The notes under the pieces were generated by a model. The model searched no databases and was not told where the DNA came from. It saw only the letters and a list, made by a program, of their open reading frames with translations. From contig CAZSDP010000036.1 of the NCBI GenBank assembly GCA_964605665.1, forward strand, positions 1 to 33,926: a stretch of 33,926 nt of DNA. The letters are read 5' to 3'. Positions 1 to 7,442 of this stretch are shown here, piece by piece (position 1 is the first letter of the stretch; each line of letters starts with the position of its first letter). The DNA is from CAZSDP01 sp964605665 (GTDB taxonomy: Bacteria > Planctomycetota > UBA8108 > UBA1146). The position numbers and the translations under genes are program-made.

Positions 1-23
1 CGCTCGATCGAGAAGGAACTGAC

Positions 24-1415
24 ATGAGAAGCCGCGAGATGGAAGAGCTGGGAATCCCTAAGGGGCCCATCCGTAAAGCAGCGGTTCGTGCAGTGACGAC
101 GGCTCGATCGAAGGGACGGTCGAAAGAACTGATCCGTCATGACATCTTGGCGGTGGTGGCAAATCCAAAGGGGTGGCTCACCGATTCGATCTATGGGGAT
201 CTGGCATCGATGTTGAAAAATCACGCGGAGATGTACCTCGGATCCTACACCGGAGAGTCGGTACCTTGGAGGCAGTGGGGGGATGACATCGATCCCGCGG
301 CGCAGCAACAGCTGATCAATGCGTGCGCCCTCCCCGTCGCAGTTCGGGGAGCATTGATGCCGGACGCCCACCTCGGATTCGGACTACCGATCGGAGGCGT
401 GCTGGCCACGCGCAACGCGGTCATCCCGAAAGCGGTCGGCGTCGATATCGCTTGTCGCATGAAGATGACGGTTCTCGATCGCGACAAGAGTCATCTCGAC
501 CGATATCGCACCCAGCTGATCCAAACTCTCGAGCGTGAGACGCGCTTTGGAGTCGGATCAGGATTCGACAAACCACGCGATCACGCGGTTCTCGATGATG
601 ACTGGAGTGATCCAGTCGTGAAGAGAGTGCAAGATCGGGCTCGCAAGCAATTGGGAAGTTCCGGCAGTGGTAATCACTTCGTGGAGTTTGGTTTGCTGAC
701 GATCGATGATCCACGCTGCGGTTTAGATCCTGGGGAATATCTCGCGCTTCTCTCCCACAGCGGTAGTCGTGGTGCCGGTGCCTATGTTGCGCAGCATTGG
801 TCGAAGCTGGCGAAATCGCTTCACCCGCATCTCCCAAGACACCTTCAGGAGTTGGCTTGGCTCGACCTTCAGCATGAAGAAGGGCAACGATACTGGAACG
901 CCATGCAGTTGATGGGGCGGTACGCCGAAGCGAATCACGACTGCATCCATCGTCACATCCTCAAGACCCTAGGAGCGGAGTCTCTGCTCTCCCTCGAAAA
1001 TCACCACAATTTTGCCTGGTTGGAAGAGCATGGTGGCGAAGAGGTGGTGGTCCATCGCAAGGGAGCGACACCAGCGGGGGAGGGGGTTTTGGGGGTCATT
1101 CCCGGATCGATGACGGCTCCCACCCATGTGGTCATCGGCAAGGGAGACACCGATTCGCTTTGCTCCTCCGCTCACGGAGCCGGGCGCCAGATGAGCCGCA
1201 AGAAGGCGAAAGAAACCTACCGCAAGGCGGACCTGCGAAACGCCGTGGATGAAGCGGGGGTCCATCTGATCTCGGCGGGAATCGACGAGGCTCCGATGGT
1301 GTACAAAGATATCGGCGAAGTGATGGCAGCGCAGTCTGACTTGGTGGAATCGATTGCGACTTTTGCCCCGCGAATCGTGCGCATGGCAGGATCCGGAGAA
1401 AAGCCGGAGGACTGA
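24..1415 (+). CDS. rtcB: RtcB-family RNA-splicing ligase
   Basis: RtcB ligases join RNA 2',3'-cyclic phosphate or 3'-phosphate ends to 5'-OH ends using GTP and Mn2+ (family knowledge). The 463-residue protein shows the family landmarks in order: MPDAHLGFGLPIGG at about 112-125, the metal-ligand Cys144 in GVDIACRM, His218 in SGSGNHF, His245 in LLSHSGSRG, NHHN at 326-329 and His384 in SAHGAGR, which corresponds to the histidine guanylated in E. coli RtcB. The first 80 or so residues are a helical-looking extension (GIPKGPIRKA onward) not needed for the catalytic core, and the total is longer than E. coli RtcB (about 408). No archease or RtcA gene is visible within the window, so the RNA substrate cannot be inferred. 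The ATG at 24 follows GAAGGAACTGAC, an acceptable ribosome-binding site. Family assignment is firm; physiological role is not. Confidence 0.95.
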   Translation: MRSREMEELGIPKGPIRKAAVRAVTTARSKGRSKELIRHDILAVVANPKGWLTDSIYGDLASMLKNHAEMYLGSYTGESVPWRQWGDDIDPAAQQQLINACALPVAVRGALMPDAHLGFGLPIGGVLATRNAVIPKAVGVDIACRMKMTVLDRDKSHLDRYRTQLIQTLERETRFGVGSGFDKPRDHAVLDDDWSDPVVKRVQDRARKQLGSSGSGNHFVEFGLLTIDDPRCGLDPGEYLALLSHSGSRGAGAYVAQHWSKLAKSLHPHLPRHLQELAWLDLQHEEGQRYWNAMQLMGRYAEANHDCIHRHILKTLGAESLLSLENHHNFAWLEEHGGEEVVVHRKGATPAGEGVLGVIPGSMTAPTHVVIGKGDTDSLCSSAHGAGRQMSRKKAKETYRKADLRNAVDEAGVHLISAGIDEAPMVYKDIGEVMAAQSDLVESIATFAPRIVRMAGSGEKPED

Positions 1416-1671
1416 TGCGTTTCGATCGGTCAAATCGATGTCGGTCAACCAGAGTCATACGTCTCGCTCAATCGCTTGAGTCAGTCGAGAGCTGAGCAGC
1501 GATGAGGGCGCGGTTGTAGAAGGAGTTCCGGATCGTGGCCTTCGACTAAATTGTTCAAGACCGTGGTTGCGGATATCTTGCCGAGAGAGATCTTGAGTAA
1601 TGTGATCCTGGACGCCGAAATCCTGGATGAGGAAACTCCCCACTCTGAGGCCCGCTGGGAGGTGACAGAAG

Positions 1672-2241
1672 ATGCTAGAGCACCCCAGACTGGTGAAGTC
1701 GCTTCGCAAAGCATATTCCGCCGAAAGAGCGGCGGCCTTCGCCTATGTTGGCCATGCCAGTTCCCTACGCGATCGGCAAGAAAAAGCCGAAGTGCAGCAG
1801 ATCGAACGGGACGAGTGGGAGCATCGAGAAAACGTTTTACGGATGATGAAGGACCACGACATTCCGGTGTCGAAGTATTACGAATTAAAGTACTACCTCA
1901 TCGGAAAGATCATCGGCTGGAGTTGCTTCGTCATCGGTCGCTTCATGCCATATTTTTTCGCCGGTAGACTGGAGAGTGGAAACGTCTGTGAGTACTTCGT
2001 CATGATCAAGTACTTTCATTCTTTGGGGATCACCAAGTATGACGAAGTCTTGTTCGAAATGGGGATCAAGGAGAAAGAGCACGAAGTCTACTTTCTTGAG
2101 GTGATTCAAAATGAGCGATGGCTTCCCTGGTTCGAACGGATCTTCAAGTGGGGAGATCACCACAGTGCAAATGACGTTGACTTGAATGAGATACTTCCGT
2201 TGTCGGAAGCTGAGGAGTACTGCCGGAAATTTGGGCGTTGA
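1672..2241 (+). CDS. Ferritin-like diiron protein (COQ7-like fold)
   Basis: The 189-residue protein has the two-repeat carboxylate/His pattern of four-helix diiron proteins: Glu18 in YSAERAAAF, Glu48-x-x-His51 in DEWEH, Glu101 or Glu107 in the third helix, and Glu134-x-x-His137 in KEKEHE. Between the halves is a hydrophobic stretch at 76-97 that could sit in or on the membrane, as in COQ7-type hydroxylases. The closest known architectures are COQ7 (demethoxyubiquinone hydroxylase) and rubrerythrin-like proteins; I cannot tell which reaction it catalyses, and no quinone-pathway gene lies nearby. The ATG at 1672 is preceded by GGGAGGTGACAGAAG, a strong ribosome-binding site. The gene looks more A+T-rich than the flanking RtcB gene. 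It stands alone, with 256 non-coding bases before and 226 after it. Confidence 0.7.
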   Translation: MLEHPRLVKSLRKAYSAERAAAFAYVGHASSLRDRQEKAEVQQIERDEWEHRENVLRMMKDHDIPVSKYYELKYYLIGKIIGWSCFVIGRFMPYFFAGRLESGNVCEYFVMIKYFHSLGITKYDEVLFEMGIKEKEHEVYFLEVIQNERWLPWFERIFKWGDHHSANDVDLNEILPLSEAEEYCRKFGR

Positions 2242-2467
2242 ATCTCAGGTTTCTCTTCACCTATGGAGCATAGACCGAGCTTCATCTCTCTAAGACTGTC
2301 AACCACTGTTCCATTGATGCGCTAGGGTTGCGCCCATACGATTTCATTGACCTTGTACCGCGAACTCTCTGAATGTCGCTTTCAGCCAAGGTGGCAAAGA
2401 GCAGCTTTCAAGTCACCTGTTCTGGTCATTTGGAGCATGGAACGGGTGATGACCTTCGTCGGAGACG

Positions 2468-2884
2468 ATGAACCCAACTCGTTTTTTCGCAATGGATGCT
2501 CTGACCGAGCAAGCGAAAGGAGCTCCCATCGATTTCTTTGCATCTCAATATCCAGGAAGACTTAGAGGGGCACAAAGAGCAGAACTCGATGAGAACCGCC
2601 GCTCTTCCGAACGGACTGCCGAAGACGTTCGAGAGTTGACTGACACTGTCGATCGGTTGACCTTGGCTTGCAAAGCTCTGTGGGAGCTGCTTCGCGAGCA
2701 CTCTTCGCTTCAGGAAGAAGATTTACTCACCAAGATCCGAGACATCGATTTGGCGGATGGCAAGCTCGATGGCAAGGCGTCGCCGTCACCTCTCACTTGT
2801 TCTCAATGTGATCGCGCCAATAGCCAGCGCCGAACCCGGTGCTTATACTGCGGTGAAGAGTTACCACCATCGAGTATCCTCTGA
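2468..2884 (+). CDS. Hypothetical protein with C-terminal zinc ribbon
   Basis: A 138-residue protein of unrecognised function. Residues about 35-85 are rich in charged and Leu residues with heptad character (RTAEDVRELTDTVDRLTLA), suggesting a coiled coil. The C-terminus carries two Cys pairs, CSQC at about 112-115 and CLYC at about 125-128, separated by a basic loop: a compact zinc-ribbon arrangement. Such short ribbons usually stabilise folding or bind nucleic acid or protein; nothing here decides which. The ATG at 2468 lies close behind GGAGACG; a second ATG at 2492 is possible and would remove eight residues. It heads a row of small same-strand genes. Confidence 0.6.
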   Translation: MNPTRFFAMDALTEQAKGAPIDFFASQYPGRLRGAQRAELDENRRSSERTAEDVRELTDTVDRLTLACKALWELLREHSSLQEEDLLTKIRDIDLADGKLDGKASPSPLTCSQCDRANSQRRTRCLYCGEELPPSSIL

Positions 2885-2921
2885 CCAGTGAGATTTACTT
2901 CGTAGCACCGGTAAGGCGGCC

Positions 2922-3254
2922 ATGGATAAACTGAACCCGGTCGATTCGCTCTCGGCGCATCAGTTGCAGTTGTTCAGTGCTGGACTTGTTGGACTCACGA
3001 CCGATGAGATCCGTAAGGCGAAGTCGCTCTATATTCGAAACGCAATCTCCGAGTACAAAGCCTACCGGGAGCAGGTTGCTGGGTTGCGCTTTGTTCAGGT
3101 CGCTTTTGCGATAATCCCTTTTTTTTGGCCGATACTCTATGCTCAGCACCGCTCAATCCGTGCCCAAGAGGTTCTTTTTCGTGAGCGGATCAATAACGCA
3201 TTGGACGTGTGGCACGATGATTTGGCTGGGGAACAGATCGAGCTTCCAGATTAA
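2922..3254 (+). CDS. Small hypothetical protein with one membrane segment
   Basis: A 110-residue protein I do not recognise. The N-terminal half is amphipathic and charged. One hydrophobic stretch around 58-75 (FVQVAFAIIPFFWPILYAQ) could be a transmembrane helix or hairpin, and a charged C-terminal tail ends in IELPD. The start is the ATG at 2922 behind AAGGCGGCC. It follows the zinc-ribbon gene by 37 bases, so co-transcription is plausible. Its stop codon lies inside a perfect 21-base tandem duplication (3237-3278), so the last five codons and the stop are repeated, in frame, just downstream. Confidence 0.55.
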   Translation: MDKLNPVDSLSAHQLQLFSAGLVGLTTDEIRKAKSLYIRNAISEYKAYREQVAGLRFVQVAFAIIPFFWPILYAQHRSIRAQEVLFRERINNALDVWHDDLAGEQIELPD

Positions 3255-3278
3255 ATCATCGAGCTTCCAGATTAAATC
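3237..3278 (+). repeat. Perfect 21-base tandem duplication across a stop codon
   Basis: The 21 bases at 3237-3257 are repeated exactly at 3258-3278. The unit encodes IELPD plus the stop of the gene at 2922-3254 and six downstream bases. Twenty-one is a multiple of three, so the second copy keeps the frame but follows the first stop and is untranslated. This looks like a recent slippage or duplication event. Confidence 0.95.
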
Positions 3279-3530
3279 TCAGTGTTGACCGCACAGACGA
3301 TGCAGACCGTCTCGGAGAGCTTCTCAATCGCTTGCTGAAGGAGAACTTCAGTCGCTGCATGAGGCTCCGACCGATTGTGTGGATGTCGTTCAGTTTCAAG
3401 AAACCTGTTTTTGGGACCCGTTCCAGGAGATCCTAAGTGAGTCGTTTTGACGATCTGCTTAAGGGGTGGTCAGTGTCATCGAGATCGTTTGAAATCACCC
3501 AAGCTTTGAGATTTTTGAAAGGACACGCTC

Positions 3531-3809
3531 ATGCAATCGATGCCTCTTGACTTCATTTACTCTTCTGCGGTAATCAGGCAGGTAATGGTTTTACTCGGCA
3601 TTGCATCTCTGATTGCCATCCCCATCATCCATCTCGTCTTTGCGCGTGGGGTCTGGTTTGCCGCGAATTCTCGCCGTGTGTACTTCGCGCCACCGGCAGT
3701 TTGGACGATTGCAACACTACTCGGGGGAGTCTTTGTCGCGGCGATTTTCTGGGTGATGCACTACTCCACGTTGAGTCCACGAACGAAGGCGCCCGGTGCA
3801 GGAGCGTGA
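3531..3809 (+). CDS. Small two-helix membrane protein, function unknown
   Basis: A 92-residue protein with two clear hydrophobic segments: about 16-38 (VMVLLGIASLIAIPIIHLVF) and about 56-76 (WTIATLLGGVFVAAIFWVM). They are separated by a short basic loop (ANSRRVYFAPP) that would probably face the cytoplasm. The ATG at 3531 follows AAAGGACACGCTC, a reasonable ribosome-binding site. No family is recognised. It belongs to the run of small same-strand genes between 2.4 and 5.1 kb, none of which gives a firm functional clue for it. Confidence 0.55.
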   Translation: MQSMPLDFIYSSAVIRQVMVLLGIASLIAIPIIHLVFARGVWFAANSRRVYFAPPAVWTIATLLGGVFVAAIFWVMHYSTLSPRTKAPGAGA

Positions 3810-3900
3810 ATCGTTAACAGCACCTTGAAGCAAGAGTGGCTTGGCAAGAGAGCTTCAATGACGGCAGCCACCCGAGACTTCGAGTGAAAAGGGGAAGAAG

Positions 3901-4311
3901 TTGGAGCGGTTCTCCCTTCGGTTGACAGTCCTTTCCGGTCTGTATGGGGTCGTCCGTCTTCAGCCGACCGATACGATTCCCCCCTGGGCCCTTCATGAAG
4001 AGTGGGTCTCGATCACCAGAACAATGGATGAACTTTCGATCGTCTGCCGTGCCGACTCAATTCCCCCGGGGGCGAAAGCCGAGCTGCGGTTTTTCCTATT
4101 GAAGGTGGAAGGACCGTTGGCGTTCTCTGAGGTGGGAATTCTCGCCTCGTTGACGAGCACTTTGGCGGCGGTCGAGATCAGTCTCCTTGCCATTTCGACC
4201 TTTGACACCGATTATCTCCTCGTGCGTGAACACCAGCTCGATGCGACAGTGGTGGCACTCGAAGAGGCGGGACACGAGATTCGAAACTTTGAACCTGGCT
4301 CGTCGTGTTAG
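3901..4311 (+). CDS. ACT-domain protein (amino-acid-binding type)
   Basis: The 136-residue protein matches the small bacterial ACT-domain family related to the ACT_7/CASTOR type. It begins with LTVLSGLYGVVRL, has the EEWVSITRTMDELSIVC segment at about 48-64 and the most conserved block, LKVEGPLAFSEVGILASL at about 87-104, then ISTFDTDYLLV at about 118-128. ACT domains bind amino acids or other small ligands and often act as regulators; the ligand is not evident here. The reading frame begins at a TTG at 3901 behind AAAAGGGGAAGAAG, a good ribosome-binding site, so a TTG start is the best choice. It is a stand-alone domain with no fused enzyme. Confidence 0.8.
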   Translation: MERFSLRLTVLSGLYGVVRLQPTDTIPPWALHEEWVSITRTMDELSIVCRADSIPPGAKAELRFFLLKVEGPLAFSEVGILASLTSTLAAVEISLLAISTFDTDYLLVREHQLDATVVALEEAGHEIRNFEPGSSC

Positions 4312-4397
4312 AAGGATGATGCGCGCCTGCTCTTTCGCCGTGAGGAATGCTCAGAGCGTTGCTGGTCGTGGATCACACGATTTGAAGGGTCAATGTC

Positions 4398-4583
4398 ATG
4401 CGGTTGATTTTTGGAGTCTTCGGTCTTCCGCTGGCGGCTTTTTGCGCATATGGGGTTCTAGCGAGTTTTGAACCAGGTCCGAATGCGCTCGAGTTTCGAG
4501 TGGCATATCTCGCGATCGGACTCACATCGCTCTTCGGGTTCTTTCGCGCGATCCAAACAAAAAGAGCAACACCTCCCCATTGA
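4398..4583 (+). CDS. Very small predicted membrane protein
   Basis: A 61-residue product with two hydrophobic stretches, about 2-23 (FGVFGLPLAAFCAYGVLASF) and about 36-50 (AYLAIGLTSLFGFF), and a basic tail. The ATG at 4398 is preceded by GAAGGGTCAATGTC, which contains a plausible ribosome-binding site. I recognise no family. It could be a real small membrane protein, as its position in a row of small genes suggests, but a chance open frame cannot be excluded at this length. Confidence 0.4.
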   Translation: MRLIFGVFGLPLAAFCAYGVLASFEPGPNALEFRVAYLAIGLTSLFGFFRAIQTKRATPPH

Positions 4584-4743
4584 GCACTCTGCTCGATCTA
4601 CGGGTGCCGCGGAGGTCCATCTTTCTCGTGAGAGCTTGCCACGATTCGATCGATTGAAACTTGTCTGCAAGAGGATTGGGGTCAACGGCGGCTTGAACAC
4701 CAGTTTTCTCGGTGAGATTTCGCAGGAAGTGTAGGTTGATGCG

Positions 4744-5067
4744 ATGCTGACCACGACGACATTTGATCTATCTGGTTACAGAGTCACCGAGCAGAAGGGT
4801 ATGGTTCGGGGAATTGCGGTTCGATCGCCGACGATCAAGCAGGGCATTCTCGGCGGCCTTAAAGGGGTCGTCGGAGGAAACATCAAACAATTCACCGACA
4901 TGTGCGAGCAGACTCGCGGCGATGCCTACGAGAAGATGTTGCAACACGCTAGGAGTGTGGGTGCAAATGCGGTGGTGGGGGTGCGATACGATGCTTCAGA
5001 AGTTGTCGATCGGGCCACCGAAGTACTTTGCTATGGAACCGCGGTCATTGTCGTGGAGGAGTTTTAG
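4744..5067 (+). CDS. YbjQ/UPF0145 family protein
   Basis: The 107-residue protein is typical in length and pattern for the YbjQ (UPF0145, DUF74) family. It starts with TTTTFDLSGYRVTEQKG, has the central GLKGVVGGNIKQFT segment at about 38-51, and shows the conserved HARSVGANAVVGVRYD at about 69-84, then an extended strand ending in VIVVEEF. Homologues form pentameric rings and have been described as possible heavy-metal-binding proteins, but the function is unsettled. A weak AGG at about 4732 precedes the ATG. It closes the small-gene run; the next gene starts about 200 bases on. Confidence 0.85.
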   Translation: MLTTTTFDLSGYRVTEQKGMVRGIAVRSPTIKQGILGGLKGVVGGNIKQFTDMCEQTRGDAYEKMLQHARSVGANAVVGVRYDASEVVDRATEVLCYGTAVIVVEEF

Positions 5068-5265
5068 CTCTCGGGTTTGATCGGCCGGCTCTTCTCGATT
5101 CATTTGTGACGATCGAAATTTGCGAAGCGAGTTCGACCTACAGAGAGTTTCCCAGATCGAGCAGTACAGATTTTTGCCTGCGATGTACAGTGAGCTAGAG
5201 CTTGTTCTTGGCGGTCAGGAGCCGGAGGACCGGATACTCGGGAATAGTGAAGGGATCGTTCAGCG

Positions 5266-6159
5266 ATGGACCCAGCAACTCCGGAGATCGTTCGATTTCG
5301 GCGGTTGAACCGCTGGCGGAATTCAGGACTTCGCTATTTGCCGGGATTTGAGAGCGCTTTCAAGAAGGCATTTCAACGAGTACGCCAACAGTTGCGTGAG
5401 CCGATCGACATCCGTCTCGAAGGTTTTACGGTCCTTGCGACCCCAGGTGATCGTGTCGTTTCGGAGCGACTGATTCTGCGTCGACGTTACGAGAAACGGC
5501 AGACTCGATTGGTGCGCAAACTGCTCTCTCGAGATGCAGTGTTTTGTGATGTCGGGGCGAACATCGGTTACTACTCTTTGCTCGCTGCCTCGATTGTCGG
5601 AGCAAAGGGGCGAGTGATCTCTTTTGAGCCCGATCCTGCTCACGCTGAATTGATCGAACGGTCTGCTGAGTGGAACAAGTTTCGGCAGATTGAGGTGCAC
5701 CCTTTAGCTCTCGCAGCGGAAGGCGGGAGTGCCACGCTGCATCGCAATCCAGAGAACGCAGGTAATCAGTCACTACTTGCCGCCAATACCTCCGCCGCGT
5801 CGGAAACGATCGAGGTGGAGGTGTCGACCTTGGATCAAGTTCTTGCCGAGACTCTCCACAACCGATCGGTCGACTTGCTGAAAGTCGATACCGAAGGCGC
5901 AGAAGCTCTGGTGCTCGCCGGCGCTTCCCAGACGCTCGAAACCCCCGGTATTCAGATTCTGCTCGAATTCTGGCCTGAGGGGATTCGGCGATTTGGTGGT
6001 GATCCCGATCAGCTCCTTCAAGATCTGGTCGATCGCGGGTTTTTGATCTCTTCCCTCGAACGGGATGGTTCGACGCCTCCGGTCACGATCGATCAAGCGC
6101 TGCATCTTCCCGCAGGCCAAGATCAGATCGATCTTTACCTGCGGCGTGCTTCGGATTGA
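5266..6159 (+). CDS. FkbM-family SAM-dependent methyltransferase
   Basis: A 297-residue methyltransferase of the FkbM type, which O-methylates sugars or secondary metabolites. SAM-binding motif I is DVGANIGYYSLLAA at 95-108, the acidic ribose-binding strand ends in ISFEPDP at 118-124, and a later motif is LLKVDTEGAE at about 205-214, all typical for the family. The N-terminal 60 residues are basic and poorly conserved. The ATG at 5266 lies behind GAAGGGATCGTTCAGCG. The downstream glycosyltransferase gene starts within a few bases of this stop, so the two are almost certainly co-transcribed and may modify one glycan, such as an exopolysaccharide or glycolipid sugar. Confidence 0.88.
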   Translation: MDPATPEIVRFRRLNRWRNSGLRYLPGFESAFKKAFQRVRQQLREPIDIRLEGFTVLATPGDRVVSERLILRRRYEKRQTRLVRKLLSRDAVFCDVGANIGYYSLLAASIVGAKGRVISFEPDPAHAELIERSAEWNKFRQIEVHPLALAAEGGSATLHRNPENAGNQSLLAANTSAASETIEVEVSTLDQVLAETLHNRSVDLLKVDTEGAEALVLAGASQTLETPGIQILLEFWPEGIRRFGGDPDQLLQDLVDRGFLISSLERDGSTPPVTIDQALHLPAGQDQIDLYLRRASD

Positions 6160-6164
6160 GCACA

Positions 6165-7346
6165 ATGGCCAGACAGCAACCGATCGAGGAGATCTCCGCC
6201 ACGGCTTGTCCACTCTTCATCGTGGAGAACTTTCCCCCGTCTGTGGGCGGGGTCGAGAGCTTCAACACTTCTGTCTTGGGTGAGATTGCGACGCGAACTA
6301 TCGGAGATAGGGCGAAGGGAGGAACCCTCCTGTTGCCACCCGAGAGTCGATCGTGGATCTTCGAGGAGGCTCCGCAGCTTGCGAGCGCATTTGACATACC
6401 AGAGGTTGCTTCCGGCAAGCAGGGACTTCTCGAGGCGACTCTTGCTTTGATCGACACCGATCCACCTCCGGTGATCGTGATCATGCGTGCTTCGAAGCGA
6501 CTTCGCCCAGTTCTCGTGGCAGCCCATCGCACAGGTATCCCCGTTGTCACCTATGTTCATGGGCGCACCAGTACCTTTGATCGTTGGCCTCGTCGGTTTT
6601 GGTGGCGCAAGCGGACCGGTTTGCACCTGGCCGCTCGCGTGGCGACCAATAGCGAGTACATGGCGCGAAACCTGGTCTCCGTTGGTCACCTTCGACGAGA
6701 GATCGAGGTGATTCCCCTCGGTATCGACGGAGAGCGCTTCTCTCCGAATGCTGACTGGAGAGCGCAGGAACGAGAAAATGCCTCGATTGGAGAGTCTCCT
6801 CTGATCGTCACCGTCAGCCGATTGGTGGGGGCCAAGGGCCACCGAAAGGTCATCGATGTCTTTCCAGCGCTCCTCGAGAAATTTCCAGACTTGAAGTGGT
6901 GGATTGTCGGAGATGGTCCCTCCCGCTCTGAAATCGAGTCCGCTATCGACCGTGCTGGAATCGCCGATGCGGTTTCGATGTACGGGACCCTTCCCGATCC
7001 GAGACGGGCACTCGCTGCGGCGGATCTCTTTGTACTTCTCGCAGAGCAGGAGGCCTTTGGGCTCGCAGCCCTCGAGGCTCAAGCGATGGGAATCCCCGCT
7101 CTGGTTCTCGAAGGATCGGGTCTCGAAGAGATCGTCGAGTCCGGCGTATCCGGAGAGGTGATCGGTTCCGATCAAGATGCGATTTTGAAGTCGTTGGTGG
7201 CATGGCTGGAAAACGGGGAGTTACGCAGAGAGGCGCAAAAAAGCGCGCAAACTCTCGCACGACAGTACACCTGGAAAAGAACGACAGACCAGTTTCTTGA
7301 GCTGATTACAGCGGTTTCGAGCAGTACTGAAAAAGTGGGGATGTGA
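6165..7346 (+). CDS. Glycosyltransferase, GT4-like (GT-B fold)
   Basis: About 393 residues with the two-domain GT-B layout of GT4 enzymes. The N-terminal domain has the FPPSVGGVESF loop near residue 25, and the inter-domain IPLGID segment follows. The C-terminal nucleotide-sugar domain carries VSRLVGAKGH, VGDGPSRSEI and the family E-x7-E signature in EAFGLAALEAQAMG, followed by an IPALVLEGSGLEEIV block. The donor and acceptor cannot be read from sequence. The ATG at 6165 is six bases after the methyltransferase stop; a TTG at 6156 overlapping that stop would add three residues. No strong ribosome-binding site is seen, so translational coupling to the upstream gene is likely. No membrane segment is evident, so it probably acts at the cytoplasmic face. 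Confidence 0.87.
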   Translation: MARQQPIEEISATACPLFIVENFPPSVGGVESFNTSVLGEIATRTIGDRAKGGTLLLPPESRSWIFEEAPQLASAFDIPEVASGKQGLLEATLALIDTDPPPVIVIMRASKRLRPVLVAAHRTGIPVVTYVHGRTSTFDRWPRRFWWRKRTGLHLAARVATNSEYMARNLVSVGHLRREIEVIPLGIDGERFSPNADWRAQERENASIGESPLIVTVSRLVGAKGHRKVIDVFPALLEKFPDLKWWIVGDGPSRSEIESAIDRAGIADAVSMYGTLPDPRRALAAADLFVLLAEQEAFGLAALEAQAMGIPALVLEGSGLEEIVESGVSGEVIGSDQDAILKSLVAWLENGELRREAQKSAQTLARQYTWKRTTDQFLELITAVSSSTEKVGM

Positions 7347-7430
7347 TTCCAGCCCTTTCTTCTCTTACTTCATGTTTGTACTCTCAGCTATGCTCCCCAA
7401 GGCTCTTTCTTACTAGATATAGCGATCCAA

Positions 7431-7437
7431 AAGGAGG
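7431..7437 (+). promoter_or_regulatory. Strong ribosome-binding site of the fucosidase gene
   Basis: AAGGAGG, within AAAAGGAGG, sits five bases before the ATG at 7443. It is the closest match to the anti-Shine-Dalgarno consensus that I noticed in the window and fixes the fucosidase start. Confidence 0.85.
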
Positions 7438-7442
7438 AAACG

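Noticed and set aside
1551..1967. A 138-codon plus-strand frame overlapping the ferritin-like gene
   Set aside because: It is out of frame with the diiron protein, which has a strong ribosome-binding site and clear motifs; its second half is Arg/His-rich shadow sequence.
5120..5308. A 62-codon frame overlapping the start of the FkbM gene
   Set aside because: It needs a TTG start, has no ribosome-binding site and overlaps the FkbM start by 43 bases.
6135..7175. A 346-codon minus-strand open frame opposite the GT4 gene
   Set aside because: Low-complexity composition with no motif, against an intact glycosyltransferase on the other strand.
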